Positions 41,902 to 50,369 of a DNA stretch of 64,000 bases are shown in pieces. A program made the position numbers and the translations under genes. The DNA is from Planotetraspora kaengkrachanensis (GTDB lineage: Bacteria; Actinomycetota; Actinomycetes; Streptosporangiales; Streptosporangiaceae). Position 1 is the first letter of the stretch. Each line of letters starts with the position of its first letter. The notes below the pieces were generated by a model that did not search any database, was not told where the DNA came from, and saw only the letters and a list, made by a program, of their open reading frames with translations. The stretch lies in assembly GCF_016862895.1 (NCBI RefSeq), contig NZ_BONV01000024.1:124001-188000 (forward strand), in the 5' to 3' direction.

Positions 41902-43728
41902 GTGGCGACCTCGAAGCAGGCCGCGGGTGGGGGAGAGGTCGTCGTGGAGCTCGCGCTCCCCTCCTGGATGGGCGCGGGCCTCCTACGGCGTCACGCGCTC
42001 AGCCTGGTCGCGGCGGCGCTCGTCGCGGTCCAGCTGGTGTGGAAGGGCGTGCTGCTCGGCCGGAGCTTCTTCTGGGGCGACGACTACGCCTACATCGTCC
42101 GGGCCATGGAGCACCCCTTCAACTGGGACTACCTCACGTCGTTGTACGGCCCGAAGCTGCTCCCCGTCGGGTTCGCCGTCGTCTGGGGCGTCTCCCGCGC
42201 GGACGTGTACAACTGGGTCCTCGCCGCGTCGGTGCTGCTGGTCCTGCAGGTCGCCGCGTCGTTCGCGGTCTACCGGCTGCTCCGCGTGCTGTTCGGGCCG
42301 CGCCCCGCGATCCTGGTCCCCTTCGGGCTGTATCTCTTCACGCCGCTCACCGTGCCCGCGCTGCTGTGGTGGGCGGCCGGGCTCGAGGCCGTCCCCCTCC
42401 AGCTCACGCTCGCGCTCGCCCTCACCTCGCACGTCCTCTACCTGCGCAGCGGGCGCATGCGCCACGTCGCGGCCGCGGCCTTCTGGTTCCTCATGGCACT
42501 GGGGTCGTTCTTCCTCAAGGCCGCCGGCGCCTTCCCCATCCTGGCCCTGGTGGTGACGGCGGGATACTTCGGCGGCGTGCGAACGACGCTGGTCCGCCAC
42601 CTGAGGGCGTGGCTGGTCTACGCCGCGGTGCTCGCCGCCTGCGCCGTGTTCTTCGCGCTCGGGCTCGACACGTCGGACCAGCCCGTCGGGTTCCCCTCCT
42701 TCTCTGAGACGGCCGCCTTCGCCGGCACCCTGCTCGGCAAGGTGTTCCCCGCACTCGCCCTGGGCGGTCCGATCGACTGGTACGGCGGCCTGGCCGTACC
42801 GCCTGACCTGCTGCTGACGTCGTCGTGGCTGGTCTTCGCCGTGCTCATCGTGGTGACCCTGCGCTGCCGCAGAGCCGCCGGCTGGGCGTGGGCGGGCCTG
42901 GTCGTCTACCTGGTCGTCGTCGACTTCGTGCCGGTCGTGCTCGGCCGCGGCCACTACTCCTCGCAGGCCCTCGAACCGCGCTACCTCGCCGACACCGCTC
43001 TCGCGCTCGCGCTGTGCCTCGCGCTCGCCACGCTCCCGGTGCGGGACGAGCGGGAGCCGTACAGGCGGGTGTTCCCCGCGGGCAGGGCGGCGGCCGCCGC
43101 AGGCGTGTTCGCGGGAGCCTGCCTGCTGCTGTCGGTCGTCTCCGTTGAGCGCTTCACGTCGGGCTTCGAGGCCAGGGCGGACCGTGACCGGAACTATCTG
43201 GCGACCGCCCAGCGCACTCTCGCGACGCTTCCGCCGGGCACCCAGCTCTATCCGCACGCGCTCCCCGACGACGTGGTGTTCTACGGGTTCGGGGAGGCCA
43301 ACCTCAGCTCGCACGTGCTCGGCCCGCTCGCGCCGCCCGACGTCCGGGCGATGATGCGCGACCCGCAGCCGTCGGTCGATCCCAAGGTTCTGGACGAAGA
43401 CGGGAACCTGGCGGCCATGCGGCCCTTCGGCGGCCAGGCGCGGGCGCCTGGAGGCGGATGCTTTCCGCGCATGGGCAGCACCATGACGATCCCGATCGCC
43501 ACCAAGGGCGACTACGCCCTCGCCGGGTTCTCCTACCTTCACGCGTCCGGCGGCCCGGCGACCGTGCTGATGGGGTCCACGAGGGTCGACGTGACGCTTC
43601 CCGCCGGCGATCACGTGATGTATTTCATGACGCGCGCGAAGGGCACGGAGATGCAGGTCACCACGGCGCAGGACCTCTGCGTCACGGGCGGGGTCGTCGG
43701 CGTCGCCGTGCCGCCCACGGAAGGCTGA
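41902..43728 (+). CDS. GT-C-like polytopic membrane protein, paralogue 3
   Basis: A 608-residue member of the same family as 22883 and 26517. The acidic pair D60-D61 is in SFFWGDDYAY after the first helix, followed by WDYLTSLYGPKLLPVGF, VYNWVLAAS, FTPLTVPALLWWAAGLEAVPLQL, and an outer C-terminal domain with MMRDPQPS....DEDGNL and GGGCFP. It starts at GTG 41902 and is followed after 7 bp by paralogue 4, so the two are one transcription unit. Sugar transfer from a lipid-phosphate donor is inferred from the topology and acidic loop; no substrate can be assigned. Confidence 0.75.
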   Translation: MATSKQAAGGGEVVVELALPSWMGAGLLRRHALSLVAAALVAVQLVWKGVLLGRSFFWGDDYAYIVRAMEHPFNWDYLTSLYGPKLLPVGFAVVWGVSRADVYNWVLAASVLLVLQVAASFAVYRLLRVLFGPRPAILVPFGLYLFTPLTVPALLWWAAGLEAVPLQLTLALALTSHVLYLRSGRMRHVAAAAFWFLMALGSFFLKAAGAFPILALVVTAGYFGGVRTTLVRHLRAWLVYAAVLAACAVFFALGLDTSDQPVGFPSFSETAAFAGTLLGKVFPALALGGPIDWYGGLAVPPDLLLTSSWLVFAVLIVVTLRCRRAAGWAWAGLVVYLVVVDFVPVVLGRGHYSSQALEPRYLADTALALALCLALATLPVRDEREPYRRVFPAGRAAAAAGVFAGACLLLSVVSVERFTSGFEARADRDRNYLATAQRTLATLPPGTQLYPHALPDDVVFYGFGEANLSSHVLGPLAPPDVRAMMRDPQPSVDPKVLDEDGNLAAMRPFGGQARAPGGGCFPRMGSTMTIPIATKGDYALAGFSYLHASGGPATVLMGSTRVDVTLPAGDHVMYFMTRAKGTEMQVTTAQDLCVTGGVVGVAVPPTEG

Positions 43729-43735
43729 GGCCCCA

Positions 43736-45565
43736 GTGTCACCGAGGATCGCGCCGCCGACGTGGCGGCACGGCAACAGGATCGCCGCCGTGGCCTGGGC
43801 GATGATCGCCCTTTCCGTCCTCTGCCAGGTGATCGCGCTGCGCGCCACCTGGTACAGCGTCGACGACTTCCGCTTCGTGGCCCTCGCCACCGAGGGCGCG
43901 CCCGGCTGGTCCTACCTGACCCAGCCGGTGTACGGCCAGCTCATGCCCGGAGGCCTGCTCCTGACCTGGGTCCTCACCTGGGCCGCCGGATACAACTGGG
44001 TGCTGACCTGGTCTGTGATGCTTCTTCTGCAGGTCGGTGCGTACGTCTTCGTCCTGCGCACGCTGCGGCTGCTGTTCGGCGACAGGCCGGCGATCCTGGC
44101 GCCGCTGGCCTTGTACCTGTTCACGCCGCTGACGGTGCCCTCTGCCGCCTGGTACTCGGCGGCCATGCTCAGCATCCCCCTCCAGCTCGCCGTGGCGGGC
44201 GCGCTGTACGCCCATGTCCGGCAGCTTCGCGAGGGGACCCTCCGGCCGGGCCTGTGCGCGCTGGCCTGGACGGCCTTCGGGCTGCTCTTCTTCGTCAAGG
44301 CGGCCGTCATCCCGCTGCTGCTCGTCGTGGTGACGGTGGTCGCCGCCCCGATTCTCGTCCCGGGGGTTCGCGGCGTCCGCGACGCTCTCCGCCTGCTCCT
44401 GCGGCGGCGGGTGCTCCTGGTCCTGCACGGCCTGCTGCTCGCCGGGTACGGCACGCTCTACCTCGTCACCGGTGCCACGGCCAGCTCGTACGTGCCCGTG
44501 GGCGTCGAACGCGGCATCGGGCTGCTGCCGTACGCCGGGCGGCTGATCGGCGCGACGTTCTTCACCGGCGCGATCGGCGGCCCCGCCGCCTGGCAGCCGG
44601 GCGCGGGCCACTTCGCCAACGCCTCGCCACCGGCCGCGCTCGTGGTCGTCGCCGGAATCGTCTGGGCGTTCGCCTTCGTGGCGAGCATGATCTTCCGCCG
44701 GGGCGCGTGGCGGGCCTGGCTCGTCCTGCTGACCTGGCTGCTGGTGGCCGACACGCTGTTCACCTGGCTGGGCCGCGCCACCGCGTGGTCCGGCTGGGAG
44801 ATGCGGTACGTCGCGGATGCCGCTCCGGTGGCGGCCGTGTGTCTCGCCCTCGCCTTCCTCCCCGTCCGCGACCTGGCGGAGAACGGCCATCGGACCTACC
44901 TGATCAGGCCGCCGTCCGGGCCCGCCGTCAAGGCGGCGGCCGGAGCGCTCGGGGGCGTGATGGCCGCGCTGTCGCTCCTGTCGACCAGCTCGTTCGGCGG
45001 GCTGATCGACACCACCGAGCAGCGGGCGTACATCGGCAACGCGGCCCGCTCCCTCGCCGCCGCGCCCGCCGGCACCGTCATCTTCCCGAGTGACGTGCCG
45101 CTGGAGATGCCGATCCCGGCGACGGGCCTCACCGATCTCACCTCGCGCGTGCTCGCGCCCGTTGCCCCGGTGTGGGCCGTAGAGAGCATGCGCGCCCCTC
45201 GGCCGTCCATGGATCCCCGCGTCTTCGACGACAAGGGCCACCTGGTCAAGATGACGATCAAGGGCGGACTGCTCGGACCTCCCGCGGGCCTGCCGTGCTT
45301 CCCGGCGACCGGCGACGTGGTCGATCTTCCGCTGAGCACGGACGGCGGGCCGCTGACCGTCGCGGGCATCGGCTACGCCGCGCTGGGCGACACGGCGGCG
45401 ACCGCGACGGTGGACGGGCGGCCGCTGACGCTGCCGATGAAGAGAGGGGACGGCGTCGTGTACTTCCCCGTCCGCTCCGCCGTCCGCTCCCTGCCGCTCT
45501 CCGTGAACGGGGGCATCTGCGTGAAGGCCGTCGCCGTGGGCGACCCCGCACCGTCGCCGTCGTGA
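43736..45565 (+). CDS. GT-C-like polytopic membrane protein, paralogue 4
   Basis: A 609-residue paralogue with the acidic pair D43-D44 (TWYSVDDFRF), then WSYLTQPVYGQLMPG, GYNWVLTWS and FTPLTVPSAAWYSAAM. The outer domain has SMRAPRPSMDPRVFDDKGHL and PCFP, so the arginine-rich motif is slightly changed (RAP for RDP) relative to the others. GTG 43736 lies 7 bp after paralogue 3. The pair sits apart from the main glycan locus but has the same family signature, suggesting duplication and specialisation for different linkages. Confidence 0.75.
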   Translation: MSPRIAPPTWRHGNRIAAVAWAMIALSVLCQVIALRATWYSVDDFRFVALATEGAPGWSYLTQPVYGQLMPGGLLLTWVLTWAAGYNWVLTWSVMLLLQVGAYVFVLRTLRLLFGDRPAILAPLALYLFTPLTVPSAAWYSAAMLSIPLQLAVAGALYAHVRQLREGTLRPGLCALAWTAFGLLFFVKAAVIPLLLVVVTVVAAPILVPGVRGVRDALRLLLRRRVLLVLHGLLLAGYGTLYLVTGATASSYVPVGVERGIGLLPYAGRLIGATFFTGAIGGPAAWQPGAGHFANASPPAALVVVAGIVWAFAFVASMIFRRGAWRAWLVLLTWLLVADTLFTWLGRATAWSGWEMRYVADAAPVAAVCLALAFLPVRDLAENGHRTYLIRPPSGPAVKAAAGALGGVMAALSLLSTSSFGGLIDTTEQRAYIGNAARSLAAAPAGTVIFPSDVPLEMPIPATGLTDLTSRVLAPVAPVWAVESMRAPRPSMDPRVFDDKGHLVKMTIKGGLLGPPAGLPCFPATGDVVDLPLSTDGGPLTVAGIGYAALGDTAATATVDGRPLTLPMKRGDGVVYFPVRSAVRSLPLSVNGGICVKAVAVGDPAPSPS

Positions 45566-45566
45566 T

Positions 45567-45584
45567 CCGCGCCTCGCGGCGCGG
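45567..45584 (+). terminator. Hairpin after GT-C paralogue 4
   Basis: CCGCGCC-TCGC-GGCGCGG begins one base after the stop codon; 7-bp perfect stem, no T-tract. Confidence 0.5.
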
Positions 45585-45758
45585 GTGAGGGCGGTGCCGG
45601 GTCCACCAGGCCCGTGATGATGGAATGCAAGCTGACCATTCGGGCGGCGGACGGGGGCTGGGGAGATGGGCGACAGGACGCCGGCGGCCGGCGACGCGGA
45701 GAGCGGGCGGCGGGGGACGGCCGTGAGCGGCGCGGAGGGCGGACACCGGAGGGCGGCG

Positions 45759-46913
45759 GTGAACGCCCCGCCCATCCTCGGCAACGTGCCGGGCGCCTAC
45801 GCGCTGGGCGTCTTCCGTGACCGGCATCCGGCCCTCATCCGTCAGGTCAGGGATGCCCTGCCGTACTCGCCCGACCGGCTCGCGGCGCTCGACCGGCTGC
45901 TCGAGGAGGCCATCGCCGACACGATGCAGCCTCTGGAAGCCTCGGCCCACGACTTCGCGACCTGGCTGACCTGGGGACGCGCCTACCTTCGCGGGCGGTG
46001 GACGGACGCCCCGTTCCTGTGGTCGGAGAGCTTCTTCTACCGCAGGGTGCTCGAGGCAACGGGGTACTTCGCGGACGGGCCGTGGCGGGGCGTCGACCCG
46101 TTCGAGCCGTTCAAGCAGGCCGAGCTCGCGGGATCGGTCGTCGACGAGGAACTCGCGAGCCTCGACGGCGTCGCCTCTTCGCCCCAGGCGGAGAAGGAGA
46201 CGGCGCTGCTTCTCGCCTCCCTGTGGGGGAACCGCGCCGACCTCACCTTCCAGATCACCGGAGAGCTCGGCGACGACCGGTCGGCCGACCTCGTCGCCGA
46301 CGACAGCGCGCTGCTGTGGTCGCTGGTTCACGACGGACCGCCCGGCAGGATCGTCTTCGTCGCCGACAACGCCGGCCGGGAACTGCTGCCCGACCTGGCC
46401 CTGATCGACCATCTCCTCGCCCGGCGACTGGCCGCCGAGGTCGTCCTGCACGTCAAGCCGCAGCCCTACTTCGTGTCCGACGCCACGCCCGCGGACGTCC
46501 TCGCCGGGCTGCGGCGCCTGGCCGGAGCGCCGGGCGAGGCGGGCAAGGTCGGGGTGCGTCTCCGGCAGGCCCTGAGGTCGGGGCGTCTCGTGTTGCGCAC
46601 CCACCCGTTCGCGTGCGCGCCGCTGCCCTACAGCGACATGCCGGACAGCCTGCGGGACGACTTCGCCTCCGCGTCGCTGACCATCACCAAGGGCGACCTC
46701 AACTACCGCAGGCTCGTCGGCGACAGGATGTGGCCGACGGACATCCCGTTCGCCGAGGTCACCGCGTACTTCCCCGGGCCCGTGGTCGCGTTGCGCACGC
46801 TCAAGTCCGACGTCCTCGTGGGCGTCTCACCGGACGTGACCGACGCGCTGGACGCCACGGGGGAGCGGTGGCGCACGACGGGCACCCGGGCGCTGATCCA
46901 GGGCCGGGCCTGA
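45759..46913 (+). CDS. DUF89 / ARMT1-like metal-dependent phosphatase
   Basis: A 384-residue protein with the DUF89 signatures: IVFVADNAGRELLPDLALID (near residue 205) with the DN metal ligands, KGDLNYRRLVGD (about 313-324) and the upstream LLASLWGNRADL segment. DUF89 enzymes are metal-dependent phosphatases that remove damaged or excess phosphometabolites; human ARMT1 and yeast YMR027W are relatives. GTG 45759 was preferred for GGAGGG five bases upstream and because the family starts close to PP.L.N.PG; an ATG at 45666 would add 31 low-complexity residues. It is convergent with the enoyl-CoA hydratase (7 bp between stops). Confidence 0.85.
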   Translation: MNAPPILGNVPGAYALGVFRDRHPALIRQVRDALPYSPDRLAALDRLLEEAIADTMQPLEASAHDFATWLTWGRAYLRGRWTDAPFLWSESFFYRRVLEATGYFADGPWRGVDPFEPFKQAELAGSVVDEELASLDGVASSPQAEKETALLLASLWGNRADLTFQITGELGDDRSADLVADDSALLWSLVHDGPPGRIVFVADNAGRELLPDLALIDHLLARRLAAEVVLHVKPQPYFVSDATPADVLAGLRRLAGAPGEAGKVGVRLRQALRSGRLVLRTHPFACAPLPYSDMPDSLRDDFASASLTITKGDLNYRRLVGDRMWPTDIPFAEVTAYFPGPVVALRTLKSDVLVGVSPDVTDALDATGERWRTTGTRALIQGRA

Positions 46914-46920
46914 CTGCGGC

Positions 46921-47736
46921 CTACTCGCCCCGGTAGACGGCCGGGCGCTTCTCACGGAACGCGAGCGACCCCTCCTTGGCGTCCTGCGATCCGATGACCG
47001 GCCACCCGATCGCGTCCGACACCTTGAGGGCCTCCTCCTCCGCCATGCCGAGGGTCTCGCGGTAGGTCCGCAGGATCGCCTGCACGGCCAGCGGACCGCA
47101 CGCCGCGACCTGCTCGGCCGTCTCACGGGCGGCCGCGAGTGCCTGGCCGTCCGGCACGACCCGGTTGACCAGGCCCATCGACAGCGCCTCCTGCGCGGTG
47201 ATCGCCCGCCCGGTCAGCAGCACGTCCATCGCGAACGCGTACGGGATCTGGCGCGGCAGCCGTACGGCGCTGCCGCCCATCGGGAACAGCGCCCGCCGGG
47301 CCTCGAACAGGCCGAGCGTCGCCGACTCGGCGACGATCCGCAGGTCGGTGCCGACGAGCAGCTCCGTGCCGCCGGCCACCGCGTACCCCTCCACCGCGCA
47401 GATGATCGGCTTGGTGGGCAGGGCCCCGCTGCCGCGCAGCAGGCCCTTCCAGTGGACGTCGGGGATCTCCTGGGCGCGCTGGAGGACGCGCGGGTCGCCG
47501 GAGGGTGTGCCCATGGCCTTGAGGTCGGCGCCCGCGCAGAACGTCCCGTTCGCGCCCGTCAGGATGCCCACGCGCACCTCCGGCTCGGCGGAGATGTAGG
47601 CCCACGCGTCGGCGAGGCCGACCAGCATGTCCATGGAGAGGGCGTTCCTGGCCTCGGGGCGGTCCATCGTGACGACGACGACGTGGCCGTCGCGCTCGAC
47701 GCGGCAGTGCGGCGTGCTGATTGACAGGAGCTCCAT
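46921..47736 (-). CDS. echA19: Enoyl-CoA hydratase, EchA19-like
   Basis: A 271-residue crotonase-fold enzyme. The oxyanion-hole region FCAGADLKAM (residues 66-75) and AGGTELLVGTD carry the two catalytic glutamates, E125 and E145 (LFEARRALFP), so it should hydrate trans-2-enoyl-CoA. The stretch PMGGSAVRLPRQIPYAFAMDVLLTGR and the ending DAKEGSLAFREKRPAVY resemble mycobacterial EchA19, a steroid side-chain hydratase. It is divergent from an acyl-CoA synthetase gene, with a large palindrome (47801-47824) between them. The genes downstream on the other strand complete a steroid side-chain set. Confidence 0.88.
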   Translation of the reverse strand: MELLSISTPHCRVERDGHVVVVTMDRPEARNALSMDMLVGLADAWAYISAEPEVRVGILTGANGTFCAGADLKAMGTPSGDPRVLQRAQEIPDVHWKGLLRGSGALPTKPIICAVEGYAVAGGTELLVGTDLRIVAESATLGLFEARRALFPMGGSAVRLPRQIPYAFAMDVLLTGRAITAQEALSMGLVNRVVPDGQALAAARETAEQVAACGPLAVQAILRTYRETLGMAEEEALKVSDAIGWPVIGSQDAKEGSLAFREKRPAVYRGE

Positions 47737-47800
47737 GGAGACTCTCCCAAATTGATCAAGCGATTGCTCGGCGAGGGTTGGCCGGGTTAGTGTGCGTCTA

Positions 47801-47824
47801 CGAACTAGAACAGATTCTTGTTCG
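47801..47824. promoter_or_regulatory. 24-bp palindrome between echA19-like gene and acyl-CoA synthetase
   Basis: CGAACTAGAA and TTCTTGTTCG flank a CAGA centre; nine of the ten arm positions are complementary. It includes TAGAAC and, read another way, AACAGATTCTTGTT, which is close to the KstR2 consensus AnCAAGnnCTTGnT (8 of 10 fixed bases). It is the best operator candidate for the catabolic cluster on both sides. Confidence 0.65.
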
Positions 47825-47922
47825 TAACCCCCCAGTAATGCCAGGGCTTGTTGATAGAACGAGAACGTGCTTCACTGCGGCGATCCGGGGGAAGTCAGTA
47901 CGCACCGGACAAGGGAGTTCCC

Positions 47923-49464
47923 ATGGGCTCGCTGGGTTTCTGGAGGCTTGCGCAGGCGGATCCGGGGTGGATCGCCGCGATCGATCCCGACGGCGCCGAG
48001 TACACGGCCGGGGAGTTGCTGTCCCGGGCCAACCGGCTGGTTCACGGACTGCGCGCCCTCGGACTGAAGGCCGGGGACGGCGTCTGCGGCCTCATGCCCA
48101 ACGGGGTGGACGGGCTCACGCTGTACCTGGCGGCGTTGCAGGCGGGCTGGTACTACACGCCGGTCAACTGGCACCTGACGGGTCCCGAGATCGCCTACAT
48201 CCTGGCCGACAGTGAGGCCAAGGCGTTCTTCGCCCACGAGCGGTACGCCGCCGAGGCCGTCAGGGCCGCCGAGGAGATCGAGCCCGGGCGCCGGTTCTCG
48301 TTCGGGACGATCGACGGCTTCCGGCCGGTGGCGGACCTGACCGAGGGGCAGCCGGACTCCATGCCCGAGGACCGTACGGCCGGCGCGGCGATGCACTACA
48401 CGTCGGGCACGACGGGCCGCCCCAAGGGCGTCAGACGGGGGCTGACCGGGCTGGATCCTGACGACTCCGCGGAGCTCATGACGGGTCTGCTGACCTTGTT
48501 CGGTGTGACACCCGGCCGTCCCAACGCCCACCTGGTCACCTCGCCGAACTACCACACCGCCGTGACGCAGTTCGGCGGCACGGCCCTGCACATGGGCCAC
48601 ACGCTCGTCTACATGGACAAGTGGGACGCCGAGGAGACGCTGCGGCTGTGCGAGAAGTACGGCGTGACCAACTCGCACATGGTCCCGACGCACTTCAAGC
48701 GCCTGCTCGCGCTGCCCGACGAGGTGAAGTCGCGGTACGACCTGTCCTCGCTGCGGTGGATGATCCACGCGGCCGCCCCCTGTCCCGTCCCGGTCAAGTG
48801 GGCGATGTTCGAGTGGTGGGGCGACTGCGTATACGAGTACTACGCGGCCACGGAGGGCGGCGGCACCCTCGCGACCCCGGACGGCTGGAAGAAGCACCCG
48901 GGCACGGTCGGCACGGCCTGGCCGATCAGCGAACTGCTCATCGTGGACGACGACCACGAGCCCGTTCCCGTGGGGACCCCCGGCACGATCTACATGAAGA
49001 TGGGGATGGCCTTCGAGTACAAGGGCGATCCCGAGAAGACCGCCGCGAACAGGCTCAGGGACTACTTCACCGTCGGGGACATCGGTTATCTCAACGAAGA
49101 GGGCTACCTGTTCCTGTGCGACCGCAAGGCCGACATGATCATCTCGGGTGGGACCAACATCTATCCGGCCGAGATCGAGAACGAGCTGATGGTCCATCCC
49201 AAGGTCGCCGACGTCGCCGTCTTCGGCATCCCCGACGACGAGTGGGGCGAGCAGATCAAGGCGGTCGTCGAGCCCATGCCCGGCAACGACCCCGGACCCG
49301 AGCTCGCAGCGGAGATCCTCGGCTCGCTCGAAGGCCGGCTGTCGCGGATGAAGTGGCCGAAGACCGTCGACTTCATCGAGGACATGCCGCGCGAACCGAA
49401 CGGCAAGCTCCTCAAGCGCAAACTCCGTGACCCGTACTGGGAGGGCCGTGACCGTGCCATCTGA
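47923..49464 (+). CDS. Acyl-CoA synthetase (FadD family)
   Basis: A 513-residue adenylate-forming enzyme that activates a carboxylic acid to its CoA thioester with ATP. The P-loop YTSGTTGRPKG is at 159-169, YYAATEGG is the A5 motif and DYFTVGDIGYLNEEGYLFLCDRKADMI is the hinge. The C-terminal catalytic lysine is in PNGKLLKRKL. ATG 47923 has AAGGGAG at 47911-47917. The gene overlaps the next by 17 bp. Its place beside an EchA19-like hydratase and SCP2-type thiolases suggests a steroid or other branched side-chain acid as substrate (inference). Confidence 0.9.
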   Translation: MGSLGFWRLAQADPGWIAAIDPDGAEYTAGELLSRANRLVHGLRALGLKAGDGVCGLMPNGVDGLTLYLAALQAGWYYTPVNWHLTGPEIAYILADSEAKAFFAHERYAAEAVRAAEEIEPGRRFSFGTIDGFRPVADLTEGQPDSMPEDRTAGAAMHYTSGTTGRPKGVRRGLTGLDPDDSAELMTGLLTLFGVTPGRPNAHLVTSPNYHTAVTQFGGTALHMGHTLVYMDKWDAEETLRLCEKYGVTNSHMVPTHFKRLLALPDEVKSRYDLSSLRWMIHAAAPCPVPVKWAMFEWWGDCVYEYYAATEGGGTLATPDGWKKHPGTVGTAWPISELLIVDDDHEPVPVGTPGTIYMKMGMAFEYKGDPEKTAANRLRDYFTVGDIGYLNEEGYLFLCDRKADMIISGGTNIYPAEIENELMVHPKVADVAVFGIPDDEWGEQIKAVVEPMPGNDPGPELAAEILGSLEGRLSRMKWPKTVDFIEDMPREPNGKLLKRKLRDPYWEGRDRAI

Positions 49465-50356
49465 ACCGCTGGTCGCCGAGCACGCGCTCGAGTTCCCCGG
49501 TGGATACACGCGGACGACGGGGCCGGTGATCGGGCGCTTCCTCACGGAGCTCCGCGACGGCCGCGTCGTCGGGGTGCGCACCACCGAGGGCCGGGTGCTC
49601 GTGCCGCCGCTGGAGTACGAACCGGAGACGGGGGAGCCGGTGACCGGCGAGTTCGTCGAGGTCGGCCCGGCCGGAACCGTGATGAGCTGGGCCTGGGTCG
49701 ACGCGCCCAGGAAGGACCATCCGCTGGACCGGCCGTTCGCCTGGGCGCTGATCAAGCTGGACGGCGCCGACACGGCGCTCGTCCACGCGGTCGGCGCCGA
49801 CGGGGCCAAGGCGATGCACCCGGGACTGCGCGTCCGTCCCCGGTGGAAGCCGGTGGCCGACCGCATCGGCCACATAACCGATATTTCGTGCTTCGTTCCG
49901 GAAGTCACGGCGATCGTCTCGCCCATCCGCACCGAGTACCGCGTACGGCCGGGCCGGTCGCTCGGCCGGTTCCTCGAGGGCGTCAGGGACGGCGTCTTCC
50001 TCGGCGGTCGCTGCACCCGCTGCGACAAGGTCTACGTGCCCTTCCGGACCTCGTGCCCCGAGTGCGGCTCGACGATCTCCGAAGAGGTAGAGCTGCCCGA
50101 CACCGGCACGGTGACGACCTTCGCGATCAACAACCTCCCCGACCCGCGGGCACCCGAGGTGCCGTTCGTGTCGGCCTACATCCTGCTCGACGGGGCGGAC
50201 GTCCCGATGATCGCGCTGATGGGCGACGTGCCCGTGCGCGAGGTGCGGCAGGGCATGCGCGTCAGGGCCGTCTGGGCGCCGCCGGAGGAACGCACGCTGT
50301 CGATGGCCAACATCCGATGGTTCGCCCCCACGGGCGAGCCGGACGTCGAGCTGTGA
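49448..50356 (+). CDS. Double OB-fold DUF35 protein with zinc ribbon (Rv3521-like)
   Basis: A 302-residue protein, matching the length of mycobacterial Rv3521 (about 303). Two OB-fold units are visible, about 1-145 and 165-300. Only the second carries the rubredoxin-like zinc ribbon C189-x2-C192 ... C203-x2-C206. DUF35 proteins bind SCP2-type thiolases/aldolases and complete their active complex, as ChsH2 does for Ltp2. The next two genes are such thiolases, so this is the likely partner. GTG 49448 overlaps the acyl-CoA synthetase end; GTG 49454 is also possible. Confidence 0.87.
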   Translation: MTVPSEPLVAEHALEFPGGYTRTTGPVIGRFLTELRDGRVVGVRTTEGRVLVPPLEYEPETGEPVTGEFVEVGPAGTVMSWAWVDAPRKDHPLDRPFAWALIKLDGADTALVHAVGADGAKAMHPGLRVRPRWKPVADRIGHITDISCFVPEVTAIVSPIRTEYRVRPGRSLGRFLEGVRDGVFLGGRCTRCDKVYVPFRTSCPECGSTISEEVELPDTGTVTTFAINNLPDPRAPEVPFVSAYILLDGADVPMIALMGDVPVREVRQGMRVRAVWAPPEERTLSMANIRWFAPTGEPDVEL

Positions 50357-50369
50357 GGGGAGGAGCCGC

